DNA from: Rikenella sp031549665
GTDB taxonomy: Bacteria; Bacteroidota; Bacteroidia; Bacteroidales; Rikenellaceae
Assembly (NCBI GenBank): GCA_031549665.1
Contig: JAVBPJ010000007.1
Location: 62,001-126,000, forward strand
Direction of reading: 5' to 3'
DNA length: 64,000 bases
The position numbers and the translations under genes are program-made. This document shows, piece by piece, positions 52,655-61,120 of this stretch (the stretch's first letter is position 1; the number at the start of each line of letters is the position of its first letter). The notes below the pieces were generated by a model. It saw only the letters and a list, made by a program, of their open reading frames with translations. It had not been told where the DNA came from and searched no databases.

Positions 52655-52900
52655 CATGGCAGGTCTTCTGACTTGCCTCCGGGGGAGCTTTCGGCGCCTT
52701 CCCATCGCCCGTGGGGCGACAGTGGCAGGGGAGTGAAAGCGACCTGTTTTCGGCGAACGGTTTCGGGTGCTTTGGGTGGAGATGCGGACTTCCTTTATTT
52801 GAGGAGGAACCGCTCCGGGGCAAATGCTCAAAACGTTTCGGCCGGGAGGCTTACAGCAGCGGGACTGTTCAGGATTTGCACCTGATTCCCTTTTGATCGC
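52655..52900 (-). promoter_or_regulatory. Cobalamin (B12) riboswitch
   Basis: On the minus strand the aptamer contains AATCAGGTGCAAATCCTG, CAGTCCCGCTGCTGTAA, GCCACTGTCGCCCCACGGGCG and the B12 box AAGTCAGAAGACCTGCC (52658-52674), all hallmarks of the AdoCbl/Cbl class. It ends about 160 nt before the lipoprotein ATG. The expression platform includes a 14-nt palindrome GGTTTGGCCAAACC at 52584-52597. It should lower expression of the BtuG-like gene when cobalamin is plentiful. Confidence 0.93.
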
Positions 52901-52921
52901 GCGTGGCGAACCAATGCACGG

Positions 52922-52952
52922 CAAAGGTAGGTAAAAAGTGTTACCGACCAAA
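52922..52952 (-). promoter_or_regulatory. Promoter of the riboswitch transcript (TTTG-N19-TACCTTTG)
   Basis: On the minus strand TTTG (52949-52952) is followed after 19 nt by TACCTTTG (52922-52929), ending about 20 nt before the start of the cobalamin aptamer. Confidence 0.75.
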
Positions 52953-52953
52953 T

Positions 52954-52984
52954 AAAAAGCGCGTGCAAAAGGCACGCGCTTTTT
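52954..52984. terminator. Terminator after the 53 kb lipoprotein gene
   Basis: A perfect 13-bp A/T-flanked stem (AAAAAGCGCGTGC / GCACGCGCTTTTT). It has a T tract on either strand and ends transcription from the minus-strand lipoprotein gene just before the riboswitch promoter. Confidence 0.85.
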
Positions 52985-53059
52985 CAAGTGGCTGTGAATG
53001 GGGTGTTTCGGTCGGAAAGTTTCCTGCGGTTTTGGCGCCGGAGACTTTCGGAGGGGGGC

Positions 53060-53938
53060 TTACCGGTAGGCGATGTGGCGGATAATGGTGTAATCGCCGT
53101 CCGTTTCGGTGATCTTGACCGGCCACTCTCCGTCGTATTGGTAGGTGTAGTTAATCTCTTCGTCATCAACGGCTCTTCTGTCTCCTTCGTAAACCACTTT
53201 AAGGGTCAGGGGGTTGTTCCGCGAACTCAGGAAGTATTGTCCGGACGAATAGAGGGCGTAATGGGGATTTTTCTTGTCGTCGTAGGTATAGGTGTAGGTC
53301 GCTTTCAGGTCTTGGTCGTTGGCGCTGATGATCACCTCGGCAACGTTATCGCCTGTGTAGCTGATCGAAAGATGGATGTCCATTGACCGCCGCGCCTTGG
53401 TGGGGTCTGCGGCCTGCCCGGCTTGTTGCGCGATTTTGGTGATTCCCTCGGAAAGGTGTTTGTCAAAAAGTATGGCTAGGTCGCCCATCGCGGGCGATCC
53501 GGATTGAATGCCGGTGATCTCCATTCCGGTGATGTGTTTCCCTTGTCTGGAAGAGACTTTCAGGTTCTCGATCAGGACATTGTTGTCGTAATGGTCGATC
53601 GAGGTGAGTGCCGATCCGTTGTAAAAAAAACGCCAGAGATAGTTGGAGTAGCTGTACATTTCGACCATGCGGTCGCCCTGGTAGATGTAGGAAAGAAAAA
53701 TCTCGTCCTCGTTTCCGATGGCTGAAAGGCGATTGCCCGTCCAAAACCACAGTTCGTTCAGCTCCTCTTCGCTGAGATTTCCGTCGGGGAGCAGGTATTG
53801 GCCGTAGATGGTCGAGATTTTACGCTCGGGATTGTAGATGCCGTCGTCAGGGGCGCCGTCCTGATCGTGGTCGTTGCAGCCGCCCAGCAACAGGGAGGCG
53901 GAGAGCGCGGCGCAGCAGAGGAGTAATTTTCGATTCAT
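53060..53938 (-). CDS. Lipoprotein of unknown function (possible DUF4595)
   Basis: A 292-residue exported lipoprotein: signal peptide residues 1-20, lipobox LGGC with Cys21, then the acidic stretch CNDHDQDGAPDDG. Acidic residues right after the lipid-bearing Cys fit the Bacteroidetes surface-export signal, and D-x-D-x-D-G also looks like a calcium loop. The rest is beta-rich with Tyr/Asp repeats such as FLSYIYQGDRMVEMYSY and KATYTYTYDDKKNPHYALY, resembling DUF4595/RHS-like folds. No function can be named. A TAACTTTA near-box at 54042-54049 lies 103 nt upstream. It is a single-gene unit with its own terminator. Confidence 0.7.
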   Translation of the reverse strand: MNRKLLLCCAALSASLLLGGCNDHDQDGAPDDGIYNPERKISTIYGQYLLPDGNLSEEELNELWFWTGNRLSAIGNEDEIFLSYIYQGDRMVEMYSYSNYLWRFFYNGSALTSIDHYDNNVLIENLKVSSRQGKHITGMEITGIQSGSPAMGDLAILFDKHLSEGITKIAQQAGQAADPTKARRSMDIHLSISYTGDNVAEVIISANDQDLKATYTYTYDDKKNPHYALYSSGQYFLSSRNNPLTLKVVYEGDRRAVDDEEINYTYQYDGEWPVKITETDGDYTIIRHIAYR

Positions 53939-54063
53939 GGCTTTTCGGGGATGAATGGGATTGGTGGATTGTTGCCGTCGGGATCAAATTTCCTGTGGGG
54001 TAATTTTCCGCCGGAGGCGGCGATGCCTGGTTTAGGGTGGATAAAGTTACACAAATCATGCCG

Positions 54064-54108
54064 AAAAAAGAACGGTTTCGACCTTTACGGACCGAAACCG
54101 TTCCCTTT
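54064..54108 (-). terminator. Terminator after the DUF5606 gene
   Basis: An 11-bp stem (GAACGGTTTCG / CGAAACCGTTC) with an A run on the left, giving a T run in the minus direction, 18 nt past the DUF5606 stop. Confidence 0.88.
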
Positions 54109-54126
54109 TTGGTGTTTGGCAGCGGA

Positions 54127-54672
54127 CTACTGGGCTTTCCGGGCGGTGGTGCTGCGCGATGCGGCGGCTTTCGACCCGCTGGCTTTCGGAGAGGCCTTGG
54201 GGGTGGCGGCGGGTTTGCCGGCTGCGGGCTTTTTAGCGGCTGCTTTTTTCTCTTTTTCGGCGGGGGCTGCCTGCTCCTCTTCCTCTTTGGGCAGGAACGA
54301 GGTCATCCCGGCGGCCACCAGGGTGTTGTACCACAGGGCGATTTTGCGGATGTCGGAGTTGTGTACCCGTTCGCGGTCGTAGGTCGGAAGGGCCGATTTC
54401 AGGAAGGCGTCCAGTTCGTCGGGGGTCGATTTCGAGGTGATGGCGACGGGTTTACCTGCTTTTTGCAGCGATTCGAATACCTGGGCCAGCGGCACCTCTT
54501 CGGTGTCGGTGAAAATGGCGATGTCGCCCAGGGCGCTTACCTTGGAGCTTCCGCTTACCAGCGTCCGTTTCCCGTCGGTGAGCGATTCGACAATGATGCC
54601 CGATTTGCCTTGGGCAACGTATTTGTAGAGTCCGGGTACGCCTGATACGGCCAAAATTTCGCTAAGTTCCAT
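54127..54672 (-). CDS. DUF5606 family protein with histone-H1-like tail
   Basis: A 181-residue cytoplasmic protein of a Bacteroidetes-restricted family with no known function. The N-terminal part (about 1-125) carries the family marks SGVPGLYKYVAQGKSGIIVESL, a LGDIAIFTD strand and ALWYNTLVAAGM. The last roughly 45 residues are Lys/Ala/Pro-rich with KP and PKAS repeats (KKAAAKKPAAGKPAATPKAS), similar in composition to histone H1 tails and likely disordered and nucleic-acid binding (inference). The ATG giving MELSEILAVSG was preferred over a TTG two codons upstream. It is the last gene of the ybbR-coaE group. Confidence 0.75.
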   Translation of the reverse strand: MELSEILAVSGVPGLYKYVAQGKSGIIVESLTDGKRTLVSGSSKVSALGDIAIFTDTEEVPLAQVFESLQKAGKPVAITSKSTPDELDAFLKSALPTYDRERVHNSDIRKIALWYNTLVAAGMTSFLPKEEEEQAAPAEKEKKAAAKKPAAGKPAATPKASPKASGSKAAASRSTTARKAQ

Positions 54673-54708
54673 AAACAAAGGGGGTTCGATTCGTTGTGTG
54701 TTGGTGTG

Positions 54709-55326
54709 TTATTGCTCGCGGGGCAAAGGTAGTGAGTTTTTTTGAATCCCGAGCAGTTGGCGGTGCAGCGCTTCGACCTGGGGGATGAGCGGTTGCAGGT
54801 CGTCGGCCACCAGCACGAAATCGGCAGCGGCCAGCCGGTCGCGCTCCGGAAGCTGGGCGGCGATGCGCGCCTCGACCTGGCGGCGGGTCGATCCGTCGCG
54901 CTCCATCACCCGGGCGATGCGAAGCGCCTCGGGGGCGGTAACCACCACCACGAGGTCGGACTGGTCGGCGGCGCCCGATTCGATCAAAACGGCGGCTTCT
55001 TCCACCACGTACGGGGCCGATTGCCGCTCGGCCCAGCGGGCGAAATCGGCCGCTACGGCCGGATGAACCAGTCGGTTTAGGTCGGCCAGGGCCGCAGGGT
55101 CGCTGAAAACCCGCTGTGCGAGAAAAGAACGGTCGAGTTGTCCGTTCGGGGCGTAACTCGCCGCTCCGAACCGTTCGGTGATGGCCTGCACAAGGCCTGG
55201 ATCGTCGGTCATAAGCCGCTTGGCGGCCGCGTCGGCTTCGTACACGGGGATACCCAACGAGGCCCAAATGCGGCCTACGGTGCTTTTCCCGCTGCCGATT
55301 CCTCCGGTGAGTCCGATCGTTAGCAT
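54709..55326 (-). CDS. coaE: Dephospho-CoA kinase
   Basis: Last step of coenzyme A synthesis, ATP-dependent phosphorylation of dephospho-CoA. The 205-residue P-loop kinase has GGIGSGKST at residues 8-16, a YEADAAAKRL segment, and the LID/CoA-binding region around DRSFLAQRVFSDP. Length is normal. It lies 9 nt downstream of the YbbR-like gene and 36 nt upstream of the DUF5606 gene, so all three are probably one operon. Function needs no neighbour to be named. Confidence 0.97.
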   Translation of the reverse strand: MLTIGLTGGIGSGKSTVGRIWASLGIPVYEADAAAKRLMTDDPGLVQAITERFGAASYAPNGQLDRSFLAQRVFSDPAALADLNRLVHPAVAADFARWAERQSAPYVVEEAAVLIESGAADQSDLVVVVTAPEALRIARVMERDGSTRRQVEARIAAQLPERDRLAAADFVLVADDLQPLIPQVEALHRQLLGIQKNSLPLPREQ

Positions 55327-55335
55327 AGCGGGGGC

Positions 55336-56274
55336 TTATTGGGTCAAAAAGAGTTCGGCGCTCGGGGGCGTAATCAACACCACCCGCGCTCCGCGAGGCA
55401 GCGAATCGATCTGTACGAGGTCGTTCCTGCGCGGACTTTCCACGCACTTCAGGTAGTTGATCGAAGCGCGGGGCGCCCGCCGCTGCAACTCGTCCAGACG
55501 GTCGGGAGGGATTTGTAAAAGCGCTTTCACGGTGGCGGGCAGGGTGAGCGCCTGCAGCCCCTCGGGCAGGTTCGCCACCTCGACGGGCAGTTCCACCCGC
55601 TGCTCGGTGTAGGGGGTGATTTCGGCCTGAAATTCGACCCGGCGTTGCGAGTAGAGCAGGTATTCCACGGGGTCGAGTTCGATCCGTCCGCTGAGGGAGA
55701 GCTTTTGCCGGCGGTAGCTTTTGGCCTTGGTATGAACTCCCGCTCCGATGGAGTCCAAAATCACTTTCGGCCCCCGCACGGTGATCGAATCGGGAGAAAG
55801 CCGGACGGCGCCCACCAGCAGGTATTCGCGGGCGGGTTCGATGTTCAGCCGGCTGATGACGGCCATGCGGCGGCTCTCCACCGCCGAGACGCGCACCACG
55901 ATGGCGGTGTCGAGCACGCGGATCAGGTTGACCTCTTCCATCTGCCCCGCAAGTACTGCCCCGAATGCGTTGTTCGTGAGTTTTACCTGCCGCTGGCCGT
56001 TACGCAAAGGGCTGGTAATCAGTTTCGACATGGGTAGCGAAATGGCCGGGGCGACTCCCAGCTTGTATTTGAGCAGTTTGGTCCCGGTTCCTTCGATGGT
56101 GGCGTTGACGCGCAGGCGGGACTGTTCCACCCAGTAGGAGGCGTCGTAGTCGTTGACAATCTCCAAAGGCAGGGTTACGTCCGTCGAAAAACGCCCGCCC
56201 AGCTTGTTGCCGTACCAAAGCAGCAGGGCGGCCAGCAGGAAGAGCAGAAACGAGAAGTCGAACCTTTTGCGCAT
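55336..56274 (-). CDS. YbbR-like domain protein
   Basis: A 312-residue bitopic protein: a short cytoplasmic start, one membrane helix (about residues 7-20, FSFLLFLLAALLLWYG), then a periplasmic region with YbbR-type repeats, for example SITVRGPKVILDSI and EVANLPEGLQAL. In Firmicutes YbbR (CdaR) regulates the membrane c-di-AMP synthase CdaA. The cdaA gene of this organism is in the window but 25 kb away. The start is the ATG giving MRKRFDFSFLL, 24 nt after a TACCTTTG box. It opens the ybbR-coaE-DUF5606 operon. Confidence 0.85.
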   Translation of the reverse strand: MRKRFDFSFLLFLLAALLLWYGNKLGGRFSTDVTLPLEIVNDYDASYWVEQSRLRVNATIEGTGTKLLKYKLGVAPAISLPMSKLITSPLRNGQRQVKLTNNAFGAVLAGQMEEVNLIRVLDTAIVVRVSAVESRRMAVISRLNIEPAREYLLVGAVRLSPDSITVRGPKVILDSIGAGVHTKAKSYRRQKLSLSGRIELDPVEYLLYSQRRVEFQAEITPYTEQRVELPVEVANLPEGLQALTLPATVKALLQIPPDRLDELQRRAPRASINYLKCVESPRRNDLVQIDSLPRGARVVLITPPSAELFLTQ

Positions 56275-56298
56275 GGTTTTTTCGAGGGGAATGACTCC

Positions 56299-56306
56299 CA
56301 AAGGTA
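56299..56306 (-). promoter_or_regulatory. -7 box TACCTTTG for the ybbR-coaE operon
   Basis: An exact TAnnTTTG match on the minus strand, 24 nt from the ATG. Confidence 0.55.
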
Positions 56307-56322
56307 GCAGTTTCTGCGAAAA

Positions 56323-56355
56323 GAAACGCCCCGGCCGGTGGGGCAGGGGCGTTTC
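56323..56355 (-). terminator. fabG terminator
   Basis: A 10-bp stem (GAAACGCCCC / GGGGCGTTTC) followed in the minus direction by TTTTCGC, 31 nt after the fabG stop. Confidence 0.8.
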
Positions 56356-56386
56356 GGGGTTGTTTTGCGGATGTTGGCGCAGGCGC

Positions 56387-57133
56387 TTAGGTGTTCATCC
56401 CGCCGCAGCAGCAGATCACCTGCCCGCTGACATAGGCCGAGAGGTCGCTTCCCAGGAAGATGCACACTCCGGCTACATCTTCGGGGGTTCCGCCGCGGCG
56501 CAGGGGTATTTTTTCGGCCCAGGCCTTGCGCACCTCTTCGGGCAGTTGACCGGTCATTTCGGTGATGATGAACCCGGGGGCGATGGCGTTGCAGCGGATG
56601 CCGCGCGAACCCAGCTCCTGGGCAACCGACTTGGTGAGCCCGATCATCCCCGCTTTCGAGGCCGAATAGTTGGCCTGTCCGGCATTTCCCGACACGCCGA
56701 CCACCGAACTCATGTTGATGATCGAACCCGATTTTTGTTTCATCATGTAAGGGGTAACGGCCTTGGTGAGGTTGAAGGCGGACTTCAGGTTGACGGTGAT
56801 CACCAGGTCCCATTGTTCCTCGCTCATGCGCATGAGCAGTCCGTCGCGGGTGATTCCGGCGTTGTTCACCAGAATGTCGATGCGGCCGAAATCCTTCACG
56901 ATCTGATCGATGGTGGCTCCCGATTGGGCGAAATCGCTGGCGTTCGATTCGTAGCCTTTGGCGCGGACGCCCAAGGCGGCCAATTCGGCTTCGGTGGCCT
57001 TGAAGTTGTCGTCGGCCCGCAGGTCGGTGAAAGCCACGTCGGCCCCCTGTTTGGCATATTCTACCGCAATGGCTTTACCAATGCCGCGGGCGGCTCCGGT
57101 AATTACGGCTACTTTTCCTTCGAGAAGTTTCAT
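56387..57133 (-). CDS. fabG: 3-oxoacyl-[acyl-carrier-protein] reductase FabG
   Basis: NADPH-dependent beta-ketoacyl-ACP reductase of fatty-acid elongation. The 248-residue short-chain dehydrogenase has the cofactor motif TGAARGIGKA, NNAG at 90-93, and the catalytic set N115, S142/S143, Y156 and K160 (YSASKAG). The start is the ATG giving MKLLEGKVAVITGA. No other fab genes are adjacent, which is common for stand-alone fabG copies, so a role on another keto substrate cannot be excluded. A TACCTTTG box lies 27 nt upstream and a terminator follows. Confidence 0.9.
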   Translation of the reverse strand: MKLLEGKVAVITGAARGIGKAIAVEYAKQGADVAFTDLRADDNFKATEAELAALGVRAKGYESNASDFAQSGATIDQIVKDFGRIDILVNNAGITRDGLLMRMSEEQWDLVITVNLKSAFNLTKAVTPYMMKQKSGSIINMSSVVGVSGNAGQANYSASKAGMIGLTKSVAQELGSRGIRCNAIAPGFIITEMTGQLPEEVRKAWAEKIPLRRGGTPEDVAGVCIFLGSDLSAYVSGQVICCCGGMNT

Positions 57134-57160
57134 AGTGTGCATTTGAGAGTTAAAGTTACA

Positions 57161-57168
57161 CAAAGGTA
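57161..57168 (-). promoter_or_regulatory. -7 box TACCTTTG for fabG
   Basis: An exact TAnnTTTG match on the minus strand, 27 nt from the fabG ATG. Confidence 0.55.
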
Positions 57169-57193
57169 GTGTTTTTTCCGTAACGGAAAAAGG

Positions 57194-57224
57194 TTGGAGG
57201 TTTGCGAAAATTGCACTAACTTTA
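57194..57224 (+). promoter_or_regulatory. glyA promoter (TTG-N20-TAACTTTA)
   Basis: TTG at 57194-57196 is followed after 20 nt by TAACTTTA (57217-57224), one base off consensus, and the glyA ATG follows 31 nt later. Confidence 0.5.
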
Positions 57225-57255
57225 CAGCTCGAATTGTCTCACACGAAAATACCTC

Positions 57256-58536
57256 ATGCAACACGACTCCGCCATTTTCGACCTGATTGCCCAAGAGCGG
57301 CTCCGCCAGACCCACGGCCTTGAACTCATTGCCTCCGAAAACTTTGTGAGCGACCAAGTGATGGCCGCCATGGGTTCGGTGTTGACCAACAAATATGCCG
57401 AGGGTTATCCGCAGGCCCGCTACTACGGCGGTTGCCAGGTGATCGACCAGATCGAACAACTGGCCATCGACCGGCTGTGCCAACTCTTCGGGGCCGAATA
57501 CGCCAACGTGCAGCCCCACTCGGGAGCGCAGGCCAACATGGCCGTGTTTTTTACGGTGATGCAGCCCGGCGACACTTTCCTGGGGCTCGACCTGGCGCAC
57601 GGCGGACACCTCACCCACGGATCGCCCGTCAACTTTTCGGGATTTCTGTACAAACCCGTCGGCTATCAGGTCGACGAGCAAACCGGCACCATCGACTACG
57701 ACCGCATGGAAGCCCTGGCGCTGGAACACAAGCCCAAAATGATTATCGGAGGGGCCTCGGCCTACAGCCGCGAATGGAACTACAAACGCATGCGCGAAAT
57801 AGCCGATAAAGTCGGAGCCATTTTGTGGATCGACATGGCCCATACGGCCGGTTTGATCGCCGCCGGATTGCTCGAAAACCCCGTCAAGTACGCCCATATC
57901 GTTACCTCGACCACCCACAAAACCCTGCGCGGGCCGCGCGGCGGGGTTATTTTGGTGGGAAAAGACTTTGAAAACCCCTGGGGCGTGAAAACCCCCAAAG
58001 GCGAGACGAAGAAGATCTCGGCCATGCTCAACTCGGCCGTTTTCCCCGGTGTACAGGGCGGGCCGCTCGAACACGTCATCGCCGCCAAGGCCGTCGCTTT
58101 CGGCGAGGCGCTCGAACCCTCGTACAAAACCTACCAACAGCAGGTGATTGAAAATGCCCGGGCCATGGCCCAGGCGTTTGTGGCCAAGGGCTACAAGGTG
58201 ATCTCGGGAGGAACCGACAACCACCTGATGCTCATCGACCTGCGTTCGAAATTTCCCGAACTCACCGGCAAACAGGCCGAGATAGCCCTGGTTGCCGCCG
58301 ATATCACCACCAATAAAAACATGGTGCCGTTCGACAGCCGCTCGCCCTTCCAAACGTCGGGCATACGAGTGGGGACGCCGGCCGTTACCACACGGGGCCT
58401 CAAAGAGGCCGACATGCCCGTGGTGGTCGATCTGATCGACCGCGTGCTGCAGGCTCCGGCCGACCAGGCCGTCCTGACCGCCGTTCGCACCGAGGTCAAC
58501 GCCCTGATGGCACACCGCCCCCTGTTTGCCTGGTAA
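57256..58536 (+). CDS. glyA: Serine hydroxymethyltransferase
   Basis: PLP enzyme that makes glycine and 5,10-methylene-tetrahydrofolate from serine. The 426-residue fold-type I protein has ELIASENFVS, the GAQANMAVF region and the PLP lysine Lys222 in TTTHKTLRGPRGG. The start is the ATG giving MQHDSAIFDLIAQE. With FolD and Fhs it feeds the one-carbon pool. It is divergent from fabG and precedes the GH20 gene by 44 nt; an unusual pairing, and the two may share a transcript. Confidence 0.98.
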   Translation: MQHDSAIFDLIAQERLRQTHGLELIASENFVSDQVMAAMGSVLTNKYAEGYPQARYYGGCQVIDQIEQLAIDRLCQLFGAEYANVQPHSGAQANMAVFFTVMQPGDTFLGLDLAHGGHLTHGSPVNFSGFLYKPVGYQVDEQTGTIDYDRMEALALEHKPKMIIGGASAYSREWNYKRMREIADKVGAILWIDMAHTAGLIAAGLLENPVKYAHIVTSTTHKTLRGPRGGVILVGKDFENPWGVKTPKGETKKISAMLNSAVFPGVQGGPLEHVIAAKAVAFGEALEPSYKTYQQQVIENARAMAQAFVAKGYKVISGGTDNHLMLIDLRSKFPELTGKQAEIALVAADITTNKNMVPFDSRSPFQTSGIRVGTPAVTTRGLKEADMPVVVDLIDRVLQAPADQAVLTAVRTEVNALMAHRPLFAW

Positions 58537-58580
58537 TCCGTAATTTTCGAAAAACATTAACCCCTAAAATACACCACACA

Positions 58581-61001
58581 ATGAAACAAATGTTCCGCCT
58601 GCTTGGCGCGTTAGTGGTCGCCCTGACCGTAACTACCGCCTGCTCGGCACCCGAAACGAAACCCTACAACGAAGGGATCAACATCATTCCCGTTCCGGCC
58701 AAACTCACCGAAGGAACCGGAGCGTTCACCCTCGACAAGAAGACCGTGATTGCCGCTCACGCCGATTTTGCTCCCACCGTCGAATTCCTGAAAAACAAAC
58801 TCCAGGGATCGACCGGTTACGAACTCGCTACGGCCGAAATGGCTCCCGCTTCCAACTACATCGCCTTTGTTAAGGACCCGGCCATCGCCGCCGAAGGCTA
58901 CACGTTGCAAAGCACCCCCGAAGGAGTGGCGATTTCCGCCTCGACCGACGCAGGCGCGTTCTTCGGGATGCAAACCCTGCTGCAACTGCTGCCCGCCGAG
59001 GTGGAAAGCCCCGCAAAAATCAAACGGGTGGCGTGGACAATTCCCGCCGTTTCGATCGAAGACGCCCCCCGCTTTGGCTACCGCGGCATACACATCGACG
59101 AAGCCCGCCACTTCTTTGGCATGGACGCCGTCAAAAAGATGCTCGACGCCGCTTCGATGTACAAAGTCAACCGCATGCACTGGCACCTTACCGAAGACCA
59201 GTTGTGGGTGATCGAGATCAAGAAGTACCCCGAATTGACTGAGAAAGGCAGCTTCCGCGTTGAGGGAGACAGCACCATTTACGGGCCGTTCTTCTACACT
59301 CAGGAGCAAATCAAGGAAATCGTGGCCTATGCCGCCGAGCGCCACATCGAAGTGATCCCCGAGATCGAGATGCCCGGCCACGGCAAAGCCGTCTTTATGT
59401 CGCACCCCGAATTCTCGTGTACCGGCGGCCCGTTCACCAACCCCCGCAACATCTGGGGCGTTGAGGACGACGTCTTCTGCGCCGGCAACGACGACGTATT
59501 CGCGTTCCTGACCGACGTGCTGGCCGAAGTGGCCCAGCTCTTCCCGAGCCAGTACATCCACATTGGCGGCGACGAATGCCCCAAAGTGCGCTGGCAAAAA
59601 TGCCCCAAATGCCAGGCCCGCATCAAAGCCCTCGGCCTCGATAAACTGGCCGGAAAACCCGATGCCACCGGCGCGAAACACACCGCCGAAGAGTTGCTCC
59701 AAAGCTACTTCATCACCCGCATGGAAAAAGTGGCCGACTCGCTCGGCAAACGCATCATCGGCTGGGACGAAATCCTCGAAGGAGGCCTCGCGCCCTCGGC
59801 TACCGTGATGAGCTGGCGCGGAGAATACGGCGGTGTCGCAGCCGCTTCTCAGGACCATGACGTGATCATGACCCCCAGCAGCCGCGGCCTCTACATCAAC
59901 TTCCTGCAAGGAGCTCCCGAGGTCGAACCCGCCTCGATTGGCGGTGCCTCGACCCTGAAGATGGTGTACGACTACGAACCGCTGCCCGCCAAGCTCGATT
60001 CCACGAAACACAAATACATCCTCGGCCCGCAATGTAATATGTGGTCGGAGTACATCCTGACTCCCAAAGAGCTTGAAAACATCGGCTTCCCGCGCATCTG
60101 CGCCCTGGCCGAAATCGCCTGGTCGCAACCCTCGAACAAGAACTGGGAAGACTTCCAACGCCGCCTGAACAACACGATGGTACGCCTCGACTACCACGAC
60201 ATCTACTACCACATCCCCTGGCCCGAAGGCACGGTGGTCGACATCCTCGAATTTACCGGCGACTCGGTGGTGGTGCCTTTCACCAACACCCGCAACTACC
60301 CGATGGTGTACACGCTCGACGGCAAAGAACCCTCCGCCAAATCGACCGTTTACGACACCGCGAACCACATCGTGCTGACCCAGTCGGCCACCCTGAAGAT
60401 CGCCACCCTGGTTCCCGCCATCGGCAAGACTGGCGGCGTACGCACCATCGAAGTGGTTAAGACCGAGCCCCGTCCCGCCGTTCAGGTGGAAAAAGCTGAC
60501 TCGGGCATTGTGGTGCGTGTGGCCAAAGGCCTCTATCCCTCGTTCGAAAAAATGGCAGCGGCCCAATTCGGTCCCGATTCGCTGGTAGGTTACTTCCAAA
60601 CCCTGCGTATTGGCGGCGGCATGCGCGGACGCGGCCCGCAAGTGGCCCCCCGCGTGCTGGCTACCGGAGGCCCGAGGTTCGACATGGAAAAACCGTCGCT
60701 GGCTGTTTACGAAGGCTACGTTGAGATTCCCGAAGACGGCGTTTACGGCTTCACCACCGACATGACCGAACTTTGGATCGACGGCGAACGCATCGTCGTC
60801 AACGGGTTCGAAGCCGCCAGCCGCCACCTGCGCCACAAGACCACCCGCGCTTTGGCCAAAGGAAAACACAGCTTCAAACTGGTTGTCAACAACATGATCG
60901 TTCAGGGATGGCCCACCGCCTGGAATAGCATCACCTTCTACATCCAAAAGCCCGGCGAGAAAGAGTATCTCCCCGTGCCTTACACCTGGCTGAGCCGCTA
61001 A
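58581..61001 (+). CDS. Beta-N-acetylhexosaminidase (GH20), lipoprotein
   Basis: An 806-residue lipoprotein: lipobox TTAC with Cys21, a GH20b N-terminal domain (about 35-155), then the catalytic barrel with D331-E332 (HIGGDECPKVRW), the acid/base pair that uses substrate-assisted catalysis to cut terminal GlcNAc or GalNAc. A chitobiase/Fn3-like linker follows. The C-terminal part (about 700-806) has EGYVEIPEDGVYGFTTDM, which looks like a PA14-like or similar carbohydrate-binding module. Such enzymes process mucin and host glycans in gut bacteria, or recycle wall sugars. The gene is not inside a SusC/D locus. A clear terminator follows. Confidence 0.93.
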   Translation: MKQMFRLLGALVVALTVTTACSAPETKPYNEGINIIPVPAKLTEGTGAFTLDKKTVIAAHADFAPTVEFLKNKLQGSTGYELATAEMAPASNYIAFVKDPAIAAEGYTLQSTPEGVAISASTDAGAFFGMQTLLQLLPAEVESPAKIKRVAWTIPAVSIEDAPRFGYRGIHIDEARHFFGMDAVKKMLDAASMYKVNRMHWHLTEDQLWVIEIKKYPELTEKGSFRVEGDSTIYGPFFYTQEQIKEIVAYAAERHIEVIPEIEMPGHGKAVFMSHPEFSCTGGPFTNPRNIWGVEDDVFCAGNDDVFAFLTDVLAEVAQLFPSQYIHIGGDECPKVRWQKCPKCQARIKALGLDKLAGKPDATGAKHTAEELLQSYFITRMEKVADSLGKRIIGWDEILEGGLAPSATVMSWRGEYGGVAAASQDHDVIMTPSSRGLYINFLQGAPEVEPASIGGASTLKMVYDYEPLPAKLDSTKHKYILGPQCNMWSEYILTPKELENIGFPRICALAEIAWSQPSNKNWEDFQRRLNNTMVRLDYHDIYYHIPWPEGTVVDILEFTGDSVVVPFTNTRNYPMVYTLDGKEPSAKSTVYDTANHIVLTQSATLKIATLVPAIGKTGGVRTIEVVKTEPRPAVQVEKADSGIVVRVAKGLYPSFEKMAAAQFGPDSLVGYFQTLRIGGGMRGRGPQVAPRVLATGGPRFDMEKPSLAVYEGYVEIPEDGVYGFTTDMTELWIDGERIVVNGFEAASRHLRHKTTRALAKGKHSFKLVVNNMIVQGWPTAWNSITFYIQKPGEKEYLPVPYTWLSR

Positions 61002-61033
61002 CCGCACGGTTGGCAGGACCCGCTCCATGCAAC

Positions 61034-61069
61034 GAGGGCGCCCCTTTTCGGGGGCGCCCTCCTGTTTTT
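61034..61069 (+). terminator. Terminator of the GH20 gene
   Basis: A perfect 11-bp stem (GAGGGCGCCCC / GGGGCGCCCTC) followed by CTGTTTTT, 32 nt after the stop. Confidence 0.9.
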
Positions 61070-61120
61070 ACCCCTTTTCCCCGAAGTGAGGGAAAGGGGC
61101 GGTACGGCGGTTTTCGAAAG

